Below, one piece after another: positions 17,611-25,694 of a stretch of 46,039 nucleotides of DNA. Source of the stretch: Candidatus Omnitrophota bacterium. Lineage in GTDB: Bacteria; Omnitrophota; Gorgyraeia; 2-01-FULL-45-10. Every line of letters begins with the position of its first letter. Position 1 is the first letter of the stretch. The stretch lies in the NCBI GenBank assembly GCA_028748925.1, contig JAQTPE010000001.1, positions 12,065 to 58,103 on the forward strand, written 5' to 3'. The notes under the pieces are model-generated. The model was not told where the DNA came from. It made no database searches and worked only from the letters and a program-made list of their open reading frames with translations. The position numbers and the translations under genes were made by a program.

Positions 17611-18222
17611 ATGACACATGAAATGCACAGGCGGACTCATTATCTGGTAAAGAAGAATTTTCAACTCAAGTACACTCTTGCGATAGTGATAATGATATTA
17701 TCGGTAATGCTCGTAAGCGGCGCAGGGATATATGTCGGCATGTGGTCTTCCATAATAGAGAATTTTTCGAAGTTCAAGGTTTCCGAGAACCTCGAGACGG
17801 CCGAACGTATAGCGGGTTATGAGGAAGCGAGATATGGCAAAGGCGACTTCAGATTAGAGAAGATCTTCAGAGAAGCGGAATTGCTGAGCGCCCAGGAACG
17901 GGATACCCTACATAACGCTTTAAATTCAGTCAATAGGGCGCTTCTTCCCAAGATAATAATACTCGTAGCGATAATATTTATCGGCGGCATATTCGTCTCA
18001 CACAGGATAGCCGGGCCGATGTACCATTTTGAAAAATCGGCGCGGGCGATACGCGACGGGGATCTGAACGTAAACTTCAATATAAGAAAGACGGATGAGA
18101 TGAGGGATGTCGCCGTAGACCTGGAGAAGATGGTTGAGTCGCTGCATGACGACATCGCAAAGATAAAAAAAATAAATCACGATCCGGAGATTGCCGGAAT
18201 ATTGTCTAAATATAAGACATAA
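17611..18222 (+). CDS. Two-TM HAMP-domain protein without an output domain
   Basis: 203 residues. A basic N-terminus is followed by TM1 (about residues 20-45), a short periplasmic segment of about 65 residues, TM2 (about 110-130), then a HAMP domain beginning HRIAGPMYHFEKSARAIRDG, and a coiled segment that ends the protein. HAMP domains relay signals from membrane sensors to kinases or chemoreceptor tips, but here no output domain follows. The track begins at 17605, but AAGGAGG at 17598-17604 would touch that ATG; the ATG at 17611 gives the normal 6-base spacing and is preferred. The stop overlaps the next gene's ATG (TAATG), implying translational coupling with the secreted glycoamylase-like protein. 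It may be a signalling adaptor; function unknown. Confidence 0.8.
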   Translation: MTHEMHRRTHYLVKKNFQLKYTLAIVIMILSVMLVSGAGIYVGMWSSIIENFSKFKVSENLETAERIAGYEEARYGKGDFRLEKIFREAELLSAQERDTLHNALNSVNRALLPKIIILVAIIFIGGIFVSHRIAGPMYHFEKSARAIRDGDLNVNFNIRKTDEMRDVAVDLEKMVESLHDDIAKIKKINHDPEIAGILSKYKT

Positions 18223-19496
18223 TGTCAAATAGAATAGTTGCGTTAATTCTTGCCGCGGTCTTCTCAGCAGGCATTTTATCCGCTCAAACCAATGATAGCG
18301 TTCTTTCCACTTCCGGCGTGGAAACAGGTTCTTCGGATGAGAAGTTCCTCGATAAGATCGAATACGATTCCATCCTCTATTTTGTGCGCGAAATGAACCC
18401 CGCAAACGGCCTTATCAAGGATAGTTCGCGGCCCGGATCTCCCGCGAGCGTGGCGGCGGCCGGATTCGGGCTTACGGCGATATGCGTCGGTGAATCCCGC
18501 GGCTGGATCGCCAGGGACGACGCATACTATCTGGTGCTGAAGATCCTGAAGACATTCCGTGACAACGTCCCTAACGAAAGAGGCTTCTTCTATCATTTTC
18601 TTGATATGAGAACCGGTAACAGGGCATGGAATTCCGAGGTCTCATCGATAGATACCGCCCTCTTTCTTGCCGGAGCGCTCTTTGCCGGCGAATACTATAA
18701 AGGCAGTGAGGCCGAAGCGATAGCAAAAGAATTATATGAGCGTGTGGAATGGCCGTGGATGCTTAACGGCAAAAAGATCCTTTGTATGGGTTGGAAGCCC
18801 GAAGAGGGTTTCCTGCGGTACTATTGGGATTCTTATTCCGAGGCGATGATATTGTATGCGCTCGCCATAGGATCTCCGACATATCCGATCCCCGCGGAAT
18901 GCTGGTTCGAATGGAAACGGCCTGTCGATTCTTACAAGGATTACAAGGTCATCTATTGCACCACGGGAAGCATATTTACGTATCAATATTCGCATGCGTG
19001 GATAGATTTTCGTGAACTCTATGAAGGCGATACGAATTATTTCAATAATTCCATCAGCGCCGTTAAGGCTAACAGGCAGTTCTGTATCGATAATTCCGGT
19101 CTCTACAAAACATACGGTGAAAATTCATGGGGATTGAGCGCCTGTCTGGGGCCGGAAGGATACAGGGGCTATGGCGCCAAACCCGGAGAGGCTTTTAACG
19201 ATGGTACTGTACCGCCCTGCGGTATCGCGGGATCGTTTCCGTTCGATCCTATAGCGTCCCTGAACGGCTTGAAAAGATTATACACCGACCATAAAGATTT
19301 TCTATACGGCAAATATGGCTTTAAGGATGCTTTTAATCTCGATAAGAACTGGTGGGCGGAGGAGTATCTCGGTATAGATGTCGGTATCACCGTCTTAATG
19401 GTAGAGAACTACAGATCGGGCCTTGTGTGGGATAAATTTATGTCTATTGCTCCAATAGAGAACTGGACCCTTGCATGTTTTGCAAAGAGGGAATAA
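18222..19496 (+). CDS. Secreted glycoamylase-like protein (PF10091/GH144-type), putative beta-glucan hydrolase
   Basis: 424 residues. A signal peptide (VALILAAVFSAGILSAQ) precedes one (alpha/alpha)6-type domain. Family signatures include GFGLTAICVGESRGW, RGFFYHFLDM, DTALFLAGALFAGEY, DSYSEAMILYALAIGSPTYP and FTYQYSHAWIDFR. The glycoamylase-like family (PF10091) includes GH144 endo-beta-1,2-glucanases and the processing domain of cyclic beta-1,2-glucan synthases, and the DSYSE glutamate matches the YNE-type position of the family. It probably works in the periplasm or outside the cell. It is the first of three such genes here and a close relative of the C-terminal domain of the 757-residue protein. 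Substrate specificity is inferred; other beta-glucans remain possible. Confidence 0.85.
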   Translation: MSNRIVALILAAVFSAGILSAQTNDSVLSTSGVETGSSDEKFLDKIEYDSILYFVREMNPANGLIKDSSRPGSPASVAAAGFGLTAICVGESRGWIARDDAYYLVLKILKTFRDNVPNERGFFYHFLDMRTGNRAWNSEVSSIDTALFLAGALFAGEYYKGSEAEAIAKELYERVEWPWMLNGKKILCMGWKPEEGFLRYYWDSYSEAMILYALAIGSPTYPIPAECWFEWKRPVDSYKDYKVIYCTTGSIFTYQYSHAWIDFRELYEGDTNYFNNSISAVKANRQFCIDNSGLYKTYGENSWGLSACLGPEGYRGYGAKPGEAFNDGTVPPCGIAGSFPFDPIASLNGLKRLYTDHKDFLYGKYGFKDAFNLDKNWWAEEYLGIDVGITVLMVENYRSGLVWDKFMSIAPIENWTLACFAKRE

Positions 19497-19605
19497 TGGC
19501 AGTCGGTGTTTAAATGTTAGCTGTAATATGTTGTTGGATAGCGTAAGTCATTGCTGTTTGGATAGTTACGTAAATAGTGAACATAAATAAAAGTTAGAAC
19601 AGATA

Positions 19606-19636
19606 TTGACAAAAGACCAAATTATGGTAATATAAT
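19606..19636 (+). promoter_or_regulatory. Promoter just before the beta-barrel gene
   Basis: TTGACA at 19606-19611 and TATAAT at 19631-19636 have a 19-base spacer; the overlapping TAATAT at 19628-19633 gives 16. The ATG at 19642 lies only 5-8 bases beyond the -10, so the transcript would be leaderless or nearly so. An AGGAGG at 19669-19674 lies inside the ORF but is followed by ATT/ATC codons, not a standard start. Confidence 0.6.
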
Positions 19637-19641
19637 ATAGT

Positions 19642-21360
19642 ATGTATAGACCTACACAAAACGGGCATAGGAGGATCATTATCCTCATCGGCATAGCAGC
19701 TCTATTACTGATTACCGTATATGGGGATTATGCTGATGGGGCCGACTTCAAAAGCGAAGATGAGCTTATCGATGAGACGCGGGCGAAGGTTGAAAGGCAT
19801 TTGAAGGATGAGTTTAGGGCGTCATCCCATACGGTTAAAGAAGAGAATGCTTTTGAAGAGCCGAAAATAATCAAAGAAGCTCCTGTAGCGATGAATGAGC
19901 CTGTGCCTGCAAAAGAAGCGCCAGCGTCCGTGCCGGCGGCTGAAAATAAGCCGGTCATCATAGAAACTCCTGTAGCAGTACAAGCTCCGCTATTGCCGAA
20001 AGATCCACCGGCAGTGCAAGCTCAGCCCATCTTGCCGAAGAAAGATCCGCCTGTAGCGCAGGATCCGTCGAACGCAGTAAAAAAAGAAGATCTCCCGTCC
20101 GATGTTATCACGATAGATCCTGAAAGCAATTCTGTAACTAAGAGCGACAAAGAGGCCATTGGTGAAGATATAGAATTTATATCCGGCATTAAAAATCCGG
20201 TACAGGTTAAGCCGCTTGTGGAACCTGTGCTAAAAAAGATGGACGTCAGCAAGATAGGGGCGAGTCCGTATTATGAGACTTATGAGGGCTTGAGGCTCTT
20301 AAAATATTTTACTGTGGCGCAGAGAGTTGAGATATACCAGGAGGCCAGGCCTATCGATTCGTATATACTGGATGCGTTCGCTATAAGATATGGAAATTGG
20401 CCTCATTCTCGATGGAATGCCAAGAGCGACTATAGGAGCCAGCTCACTCCGATATTCACCCGTGCATACGGGACCGAGATCACGATGAGTAATCCAAAGA
20501 ATAAAGAGGGTCAGATTCGGTATACTCATGACTATCGTGAGATATACAGGAACTATTATCCGAAATGGCCGCAAATAAAGAGAGAGATGTGGGACCAGAA
20601 CGAAGTGCTCTTCATGCATTCCAAGCAGATAGAGCCCATAGGCTGGAACTACACATCCAACCTGGGGTATAGATATTCTACTCTGAGCGATAAAGAAGCT
20701 CCGGCAAATATTTATAACTCTTATTACAATATCAGGCAGACATATTTTGGCAGCCTGTCGCTTGCGCCTAACGAGAAACTGGAATGGTTCGGCCAGGCGG
20801 AATATTATAAGAGCAAATACGTAAAATGCTCATGGGCCTATAGTCCCGATCATTTCCTGGGAAGGACCGAGCTCAGGATAAAATCGAACGACATGAAGAC
20901 GCTCTACGTGCCGTCATTCAGTTATTCTAAAGACTACTATTATCCGTTTGCGAATACATACCAGAAGTATGAGATACAATTCAGGGTAGGACGTGATTTC
21001 ACAAAGCGGTTCAGCGCGACGAGCACTATTAAGTACGCGATGGGTTTAAGGGATGAGCCGGACCATGACGATTGGCCGGGCGGGGTACGTACAAGGAGTC
21101 CGTTCAACGATAAAGCTTATGCCATTTCGCTGGAAAACAGATTTAGTTACAATATATACGATAGGCTTTATCTGCAGGGAGGCCTCGATATTTCAAACGG
21201 CCTCAACTGGTCGATCTTTGATAATTTTGCCATGTTAGCGGGCCTTGAGTATTACGCGCCCGGCATGATCAGGGTCGATTTTGGATGGACAGGAAACTAC
21301 TATTATAATCTGCAGGACTTTATGTCCTCTCTTTACTTTAAATTTTACCTGTTCATGTAA
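19642..21360 (+). CDS. Putative outer-membrane beta-barrel protein with a proline-rich linker
   Basis: 572 residues. A basic start (GHRR) and hydrophobic core (IIILIGIAALLLITV) form a signal peptide. A Pro/Ala/Lys/Glu-rich, low-complexity linker follows at about residues 70-165 (repeats such as LPKKDPPVAQ). The C-terminal 350 or so residues alternate aromatic and polar residues in amphipathic strands and end in LYFKFYLFM, like an outer-membrane barrel. No family was recognised. It sits first in a run of secreted glycan-handling proteins, ahead of a sugar-binding lipoprotein, so an outer-membrane route for oligosaccharides is a fair guess. The linker could span the periplasm or bind peptidoglycan. 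The start gives the full signal peptide but has no ribosome site. Confidence 0.65.
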   Translation: MYRPTQNGHRRIIILIGIAALLLITVYGDYADGADFKSEDELIDETRAKVERHLKDEFRASSHTVKEENAFEEPKIIKEAPVAMNEPVPAKEAPASVPAAENKPVIIETPVAVQAPLLPKDPPAVQAQPILPKKDPPVAQDPSNAVKKEDLPSDVITIDPESNSVTKSDKEAIGEDIEFISGIKNPVQVKPLVEPVLKKMDVSKIGASPYYETYEGLRLLKYFTVAQRVEIYQEARPIDSYILDAFAIRYGNWPHSRWNAKSDYRSQLTPIFTRAYGTEITMSNPKNKEGQIRYTHDYREIYRNYYPKWPQIKREMWDQNEVLFMHSKQIEPIGWNYTSNLGYRYSTLSDKEAPANIYNSYYNIRQTYFGSLSLAPNEKLEWFGQAEYYKSKYVKCSWAYSPDHFLGRTELRIKSNDMKTLYVPSFSYSKDYYYPFANTYQKYEIQFRVGRDFTKRFSATSTIKYAMGLRDEPDHDDWPGGVRTRSPFNDKAYAISLENRFSYNIYDRLYLQGGLDISNGLNWSIFDNFAMLAGLEYYAPGMIRVDFGWTGNYYYNLQDFMSSLYFKFYLFM

Positions 21361-21369
21361 GGGTATTCT

Positions 21370-22701
21370 ATGCGATCGATCGGATCTTCGGTCTTTGTAT
21401 TGGTTATATGTTCTTTGATAGCTATGAATTCAGGATGTTCAAGTTCCTCGTCGTCTAAAGCTTCCGCTTCCGGCGGCAAAGGCGCCGTCGAGGTTAGAGT
21501 CGCTTTCTGGGGCTCGCCCGATGAAGTCAATATAGTTAACGACATCATCGGCGCCTGGCAAAAATCGCATCCCGAGATAATAGTGAAACTGGACCATACG
21601 CCATATCGCGGTTATGTCGATAAGCTGCTTACCAGGATCGCCGGGCGTTCGGCTCCCGATATAATATGCACGGAGGTAGACCTCTTCGTAACGTTCCAGT
21701 CAAAGGATGTGCTGCTTGATCTGACGCCTTTTATGAAAGCCAACCCGGAATTCAGCACAAAGCAGTTCTATCCTGAAATAATTAACAGATTCACGGTTGA
21801 CGGCAAACTATACGCGATCCCTAGAGACACAGCGCCTTTTGCCTGTGTCTATTACAACAAAAAGCTCTTTGATGAAGCGGGCGTTCCTTATCCGAAGGAT
21901 GATTGGAACCTGGACGACTTATTGGATAAAGCACGGAAGTTGACGAAGACGGACAAGGACGGGCGGGTCACTCAATACGGATTCTACGCTTGGGCGTGGC
22001 CGAATTTTGTATACGCCTTTGGCGGAAGCATGGTTGACGATGTTAAGAACCCGTCCAAGTGTACGCTAAATTCCGGGAAATCGATCGCGGGGCTGCAATT
22101 CTATTCGGATTTGATAAATAAGTATAAGGTGCATCCGACTTCGACCGCTATGACGAATCTCGCTATGGGCGTTCAGGGAATGTTCATGACAGGAAGGCTC
22201 GCGATGTTCTCATCCGGCATATGGGAGACGCCGGGTTTGAGGAAGATGGCGTCACTCGATTGGGATGTAGCGATGTTTCCCAAAGGCCCCGGCGGCATAA
22301 GGGCTTTCGGTACGGGCGGTTCAGGTTACTGCATATTGAAAGAGACGAAGAATCCCGAGGCCGCTTTTGAGGTGATAAAAGCGCTTGCCGGCAGATCCGG
22401 TCAGACGATGTTAGCCGATACGGGCCTCGCGCAACCGGCCATAAAAGATATAGCACAGAGCGGGCATTGGGCGTTTGACAATAAGAAGCCCAAGAATAAA
22501 TCTATGCTTGACGAGGCGATGAAGTATGTCATATATGAACCTTTTCATCCCGCATGGAGAGAGGCCAAGGAGTTATATATAAATCCCGAACTTGATATGG
22601 TCTTCAGCGGGAAGAGGAGCGTGGAGGATGCGGTAGAGAATTTTACCGTTAAAGTGGATCGTTTGTTGAAAAACTTGGGGAAAAATGGAAAGGGGGAGTA
22701 G
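21370..22701 (+). CDS. ABC sugar transporter, substrate-binding lipoprotein (family 1 solute-binding)
   Basis: 443 residues. A lipoprotein signal (VLVICSLIAMNSGC) is followed by a serine-rich tether (SSSSSSKAS) and a typical MalE/UgpB-type binding protein fold: EVRVAFWGSPDEVNIVNDII, APDIICTEVD, KLYAIPRDTAPFACVYYNKKLFDEAGVPYP, VQGMFMTGRLAMFSSGIWETP. These proteins capture oligosaccharides in the periplasm for MalF/MalG-type permeases. The matching permeases are found about 7 kb downstream at 29557-31339, separated by secreted glycan proteins, so the importer is split within one locus. The start ATG 21370 follows GTAAGGG. The ligand is unknown; the neighbouring glycoamylase-like genes suggest glucan oligosaccharides. 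Confidence 0.9.
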   Translation: MRSIGSSVFVLVICSLIAMNSGCSSSSSSKASASGGKGAVEVRVAFWGSPDEVNIVNDIIGAWQKSHPEIIVKLDHTPYRGYVDKLLTRIAGRSAPDIICTEVDLFVTFQSKDVLLDLTPFMKANPEFSTKQFYPEIINRFTVDGKLYAIPRDTAPFACVYYNKKLFDEAGVPYPKDDWNLDDLLDKARKLTKTDKDGRVTQYGFYAWAWPNFVYAFGGSMVDDVKNPSKCTLNSGKSIAGLQFYSDLINKYKVHPTSTAMTNLAMGVQGMFMTGRLAMFSSGIWETPGLRKMASLDWDVAMFPKGPGGIRAFGTGGSGYCILKETKNPEAAFEVIKALAGRSGQTMLADTGLAQPAIKDIAQSGHWAFDNKKPKNKSMLDEAMKYVIYEPFHPAWREAKELYINPELDMVFSGKRSVEDAVENFTVKVDRLLKNLGKNGKGE

Positions 22702-22703
22702 TT

Positions 22704-23312
22704 ATGTTTAAAAGAAGCATGTGTATCGCGATGATTGCTGTCTTGTTGGCTGCGTTCGCGCCGGTCAGCTCTTTCGCGGCAGTAAAGTCGAGTTCGAGTG
22801 AGCTCATGGTGGCCGATTTCAATACCGGCGACAAGCCCAGCAATATCGGGGGTGATTTCGGATCGTGGAATAAAGATCCCGCGGACTTCACCCAGGGCTG
22901 CACCGAAGCCTTCGACAGCGCCAACAGGCATGGCGATGCGGGGTTCGCAATGAAGCTCGAGTATAGCGTAGATTCCAAGAACCCGGCGTATAACGGATTC
23001 TGGATGGCGCTTCCAAATATCGATGTCTCCGGATACGATAATTTGGCTTTCTGGGTGAAGGGAGATGCGAAGTCCGGATACACCACCGTATTTAAAGTCG
23101 AGCTTAAGAATGCCGGAAAACAGATCGGTCGTTACTATGCAACGAATGTTACCGACCAGTGGCAGGAAGTAGTTATACCTTTATCCGAATTCAAGGGCTT
23201 GACGGACACTTCCAATCTGACGGAGTTCGTCATAGTATTTGAAGACAGGATAGCTTCGAATAAGAAGGGCATCATTTATATAGATGATGTCAGGTTTACG
23301 AAGAATAAATAA
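22704..23312 (+). CDS. Secreted jelly-roll protein (CBM11/CIA30-like carbohydrate-binding fold)
   Basis: 202 residues with a signal peptide (CIAMIAVLLAAFAPVSSFA) and one beta-sandwich domain. The domain starts MVADFNTGDKPSNIGG, contains NGFWMALPNIDVSGYDNLAFWVKGD, and ends KGIIYIDDVRFTK. This start-to-finish pattern resembles galactose-binding-like modules such as CBM11 or CIA30. Very similar modules occur in four other proteins of the locus, and the closest paralogue is the lipoprotein at 31443. It begins two bases after the binding-protein gene, with AGGGGGAG as ribosome site, so the two are in one operon. A free periplasmic or extracellular lectin that concentrates substrate is the likely role; binding has not been shown. 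Confidence 0.75.
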   Translation: MFKRSMCIAMIAVLLAAFAPVSSFAAVKSSSSELMVADFNTGDKPSNIGGDFGSWNKDPADFTQGCTEAFDSANRHGDAGFAMKLEYSVDSKNPAYNGFWMALPNIDVSGYDNLAFWVKGDAKSGYTTVFKVELKNAGKQIGRYYATNVTDQWQEVVIPLSEFKGLTDTSNLTEFVIVFEDRIASNKKGIIYIDDVRFTKNK

Positions 23313-23329
23313 GGGGTTGTTAAACTGAA

Positions 23330-23393
23330 GATAGCGGGGCAGGTTTACCTGTCCGCCGTAATCCTGGCGAAGGCGAAAACCCGCCCTGCTATC
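23330..23393. repeat. Palindromic intergenic element with 17-bp imperfect stem
   Basis: GATAGCGGGGCAGGTTT (23330-23346) pairs with AAACCCGCCCTGCTATC (23377-23393), with two imperfect positions. The apical part contains CGCCGTAATCCTGGCG, itself able to pair. There is no T-run. It fills most of the gap between two genes and resembles dispersed palindromes in other uncultivated-lineage genomes. Confidence 0.65.
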
Positions 23394-23416
23394 TATCATC
23401 AAAACTAAAACAATTT

Positions 23417-25690
23417 ATGAGAAAAATATTATTTTTTTGCTTACTTTTTACCGCCTTTTTAAATAGATCGTCCTATGCGCAGGATACCGCGGATTATAAA
23501 TTTATACCTCCGCTCGTCCTCTCTGATTATAACGATGGATCCACAATGAACAATCTTGGGGGTATTTCCGGAGGAGACGCGGAGCTGCCCGGTACGGCAT
23601 ATGCCGCGATAGTTTCGGATAACAGTTTCCGCCGCGGCGAATCCGGCTCGGCTCTCAGGATAGATTACGATGTGCCGCTTCCGGGAGATTACTCTTTCTA
23701 CTGGATCAAGATGGGCAAAGAACTCTACGGTAAGCCGGGCGTCACAGCGGCATTCGACATGGGGCTTTATAATTATCTCTCTTTCTGGATAAAAGGGGAC
23801 CCCGATATCAAGAATATTAAGGTAGAGGTTCACCAGGATGTCGATAATAACGGCATATTTGTATTTGGCAAAGATGTTACGGCCTTCGTATATACGGATC
23901 CATATATGGACGGCGTTGTTGATAAGAACTGGAAGAAGGTAGTGATACCGCTGGCGGATTTCCCCTTGATAAAAGACTGGTCCAAGATAATCGAGATCGT
24001 CTTTGTCTTTGAGAACAAGAACGGTACCCCGAAAGGCACGCTATATTTGGATGATATGATCCTCGGCTATAGGCCCCCTCCTGTGTTGATGTCAAAAGAT
24101 ATAAAGGAGATAGCCGCTCCGATAGAGTCATCATTCAAAGTGAACGGCGCAAATTCCAAACAATGTCTTACATTCAAGGGTTCGAATGTTCTTACTATAA
24201 ACACCGGGAACGTATACGATAATCCATATATTGAAAGTTTCAGGTTTGAATACAGCGCAGATAAAGGAGATACATGGAGGACCATAGGGACTGATTATGA
24301 TGTTTCAAAAAATACGCATAATTTGAATTGGAATCCGGATAATTCGAGAGAACTTCTGCGTTATCAGGTGAGGGCCGTCGCTTCCGATATCCGCGGCAAT
24401 GATAAGGCGACCCGGGTCCTGATAGACTGTCCCGTGCAGCCTATTACCGACGATGAATTCCTCGATATGATAGAGAAGAAAGCATTTGACTTCTTCCTTG
24501 ACCACCAGAACCTGGGCACAGGGTTATTCTCCGACACTACCGGGGGCGGTGACGCGAGTATCGCTTCCACGGGTTTCGGGCTCGCCGCTCTGTGTATAGG
24601 GGCCGAGCGCGGATGGATCTCAAAGTATGACGCCCAGAAGAGGATCATACTTGCGCTTGACGCTTTTCTGCCTAAACCCGGAAACGAAGAGTCTATGGCC
24701 GCCGGAAGATACGGGTTCTTCTACCATTTTCTGGATATTAATACCGGTAAACGAGCCGGAAAGAGCGAGATATCCACTGTCGATACCGCCATACTTGTGT
24801 GCGGAGCCATAACGGCCGGGGAATATTTCGGAGGCGATATTAAGAAGAAAGCGGATAAGATATATGAGAGGGTGGAGTGGGAGAAATTTTTATGCCGGGA
24901 CAAAGGCCCGTTTCTTAATATATTCTCGATGGGCTGGTCTCCCGAGCGGGGGATGCTGGAGTCGTACTGGGACTATTACACAGATGAAGTTATAATCATA
25001 GATCTCCTGGCTATAGGGTCTCCCACGCATCCGGTTCCTCCGGAGGCATTCTACGCGTGGATTAGAAATAAGGGCTCTTACGGCGGCGGGAAAGAATTCA
25101 TATACACATGGCATGGCGCCCTCTTCTCTTATCAGTATGCCAATGCATGGTTCGATTTTAGGAACCTGGTGGATAAGAATGGCGTCAACTGGTTCGATAA
25201 TTCCACGAACGCGACTTTGGCTAACAGGCAGTTCTGCATCGATAATGCCGATAAGTTTAAAGGGTATGGCCCTAATGGCTGGGGCATTACTTCAATGGCG
25301 AGGCCGGAAGCCTACACCATGCATTTTGGAGTTCCTCCTACGGGGAACGGAGAGCCGGAATACGACGGCACACTGTCTCCTACCGGCCCGGCCGGATCGA
25401 TAGTATTCACTCCGTATCTTTCTCTCTCCGCGCTGAAAACCATGTATATGAATTATCCCCGGCTCTGGGGACAGTACGGTATGAAGGACTCATTTGACGC
25501 GGATAAGAACTGGTATTCGATGACATATTACGGTATCGGCGAAGCGATGATACTGCTGCCGATAGAGAATTTTCGGACAGGATTTGTCTGGAAATATTTC
25601 ATGAAGAGCCCGTTTATCCAGGATGCTCTTAAGAAAGCGGGATTTACCAAAGTTAAAAAACGCCTGCCTGCCCGGCAGGCAGGGAGGTAA
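23417..25690 (+). CDS. Secreted two-module protein: jelly-roll binding domain plus glycoamylase-like (GH144-type) domain
   Basis: 757 residues. Signal peptide 1-21 (FCLLFTAFLNRSSYAQ), then a jelly-roll module (about 35-215; LVLSDYNDGSTMNNLGG to KGTLYLDDMILG). A beta-rich linker (about 220-345) contains an Ig/FN3-like stretch (RFEYSADKGDTWRTIG). The catalytic domain (about 350-745) has GFGLAALCIGAERGW, YGFFYHFLDINTGK, DYYTDEVIIIDLLAIGSPTHP and FSYQYANAWFDFR. The last domain closely parallels the 424-residue protein at 18222, making them paralogues with and without a binding module. The C-terminus LPARQAGR is encoded by a palindromic repeat and is probably an add-on. There is no clear ribosome site at ATG 23417. 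Likely periplasmic or secreted beta-glucan hydrolase; the substrate is inferred. Confidence 0.85.
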   Translation: MRKILFFCLLFTAFLNRSSYAQDTADYKFIPPLVLSDYNDGSTMNNLGGISGGDAELPGTAYAAIVSDNSFRRGESGSALRIDYDVPLPGDYSFYWIKMGKELYGKPGVTAAFDMGLYNYLSFWIKGDPDIKNIKVEVHQDVDNNGIFVFGKDVTAFVYTDPYMDGVVDKNWKKVVIPLADFPLIKDWSKIIEIVFVFENKNGTPKGTLYLDDMILGYRPPPVLMSKDIKEIAAPIESSFKVNGANSKQCLTFKGSNVLTINTGNVYDNPYIESFRFEYSADKGDTWRTIGTDYDVSKNTHNLNWNPDNSRELLRYQVRAVASDIRGNDKATRVLIDCPVQPITDDEFLDMIEKKAFDFFLDHQNLGTGLFSDTTGGGDASIASTGFGLAALCIGAERGWISKYDAQKRIILALDAFLPKPGNEESMAAGRYGFFYHFLDINTGKRAGKSEISTVDTAILVCGAITAGEYFGGDIKKKADKIYERVEWEKFLCRDKGPFLNIFSMGWSPERGMLESYWDYYTDEVIIIDLLAIGSPTHPVPPEAFYAWIRNKGSYGGGKEFIYTWHGALFSYQYANAWFDFRNLVDKNGVNWFDNSTNATLANRQFCIDNADKFKGYGPNGWGITSMARPEAYTMHFGVPPTGNGEPEYDGTLSPTGPAGSIVFTPYLSLSALKTMYMNYPRLWGQYGMKDSFDADKNWYSMTYYGIGEAMILLPIENFRTGFVWKYFMKSPFIQDALKKAGFTKVKKRLPARQAGR
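25663..25683. repeat. Perfect 21-bp palindrome at a gene end (LPARQAGR-type repeat)
   Basis: CCTGCCTGCC and GGCAGGCAGG are 10-bp perfect arms around one central C. The element encodes the last residues of the upstream protein (LPARQAGR), and its right arm runs into AGGGAGGTAA, the ribosome site of the next gene. Such CTGCCTGCC-type palindromes recur at gene ends in many uncultivated bacterial genomes. Confidence 0.8.
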
Positions 25691-25694
25691 TTCT

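Noticed and set aside
25623-25694. Upstream start for the TPR protein
   Set aside because: It would read through the palindrome and the end of the previous gene (LPGRQGG), whereas ATG 25695 has a strong ribosome site and opens into a signal peptide.
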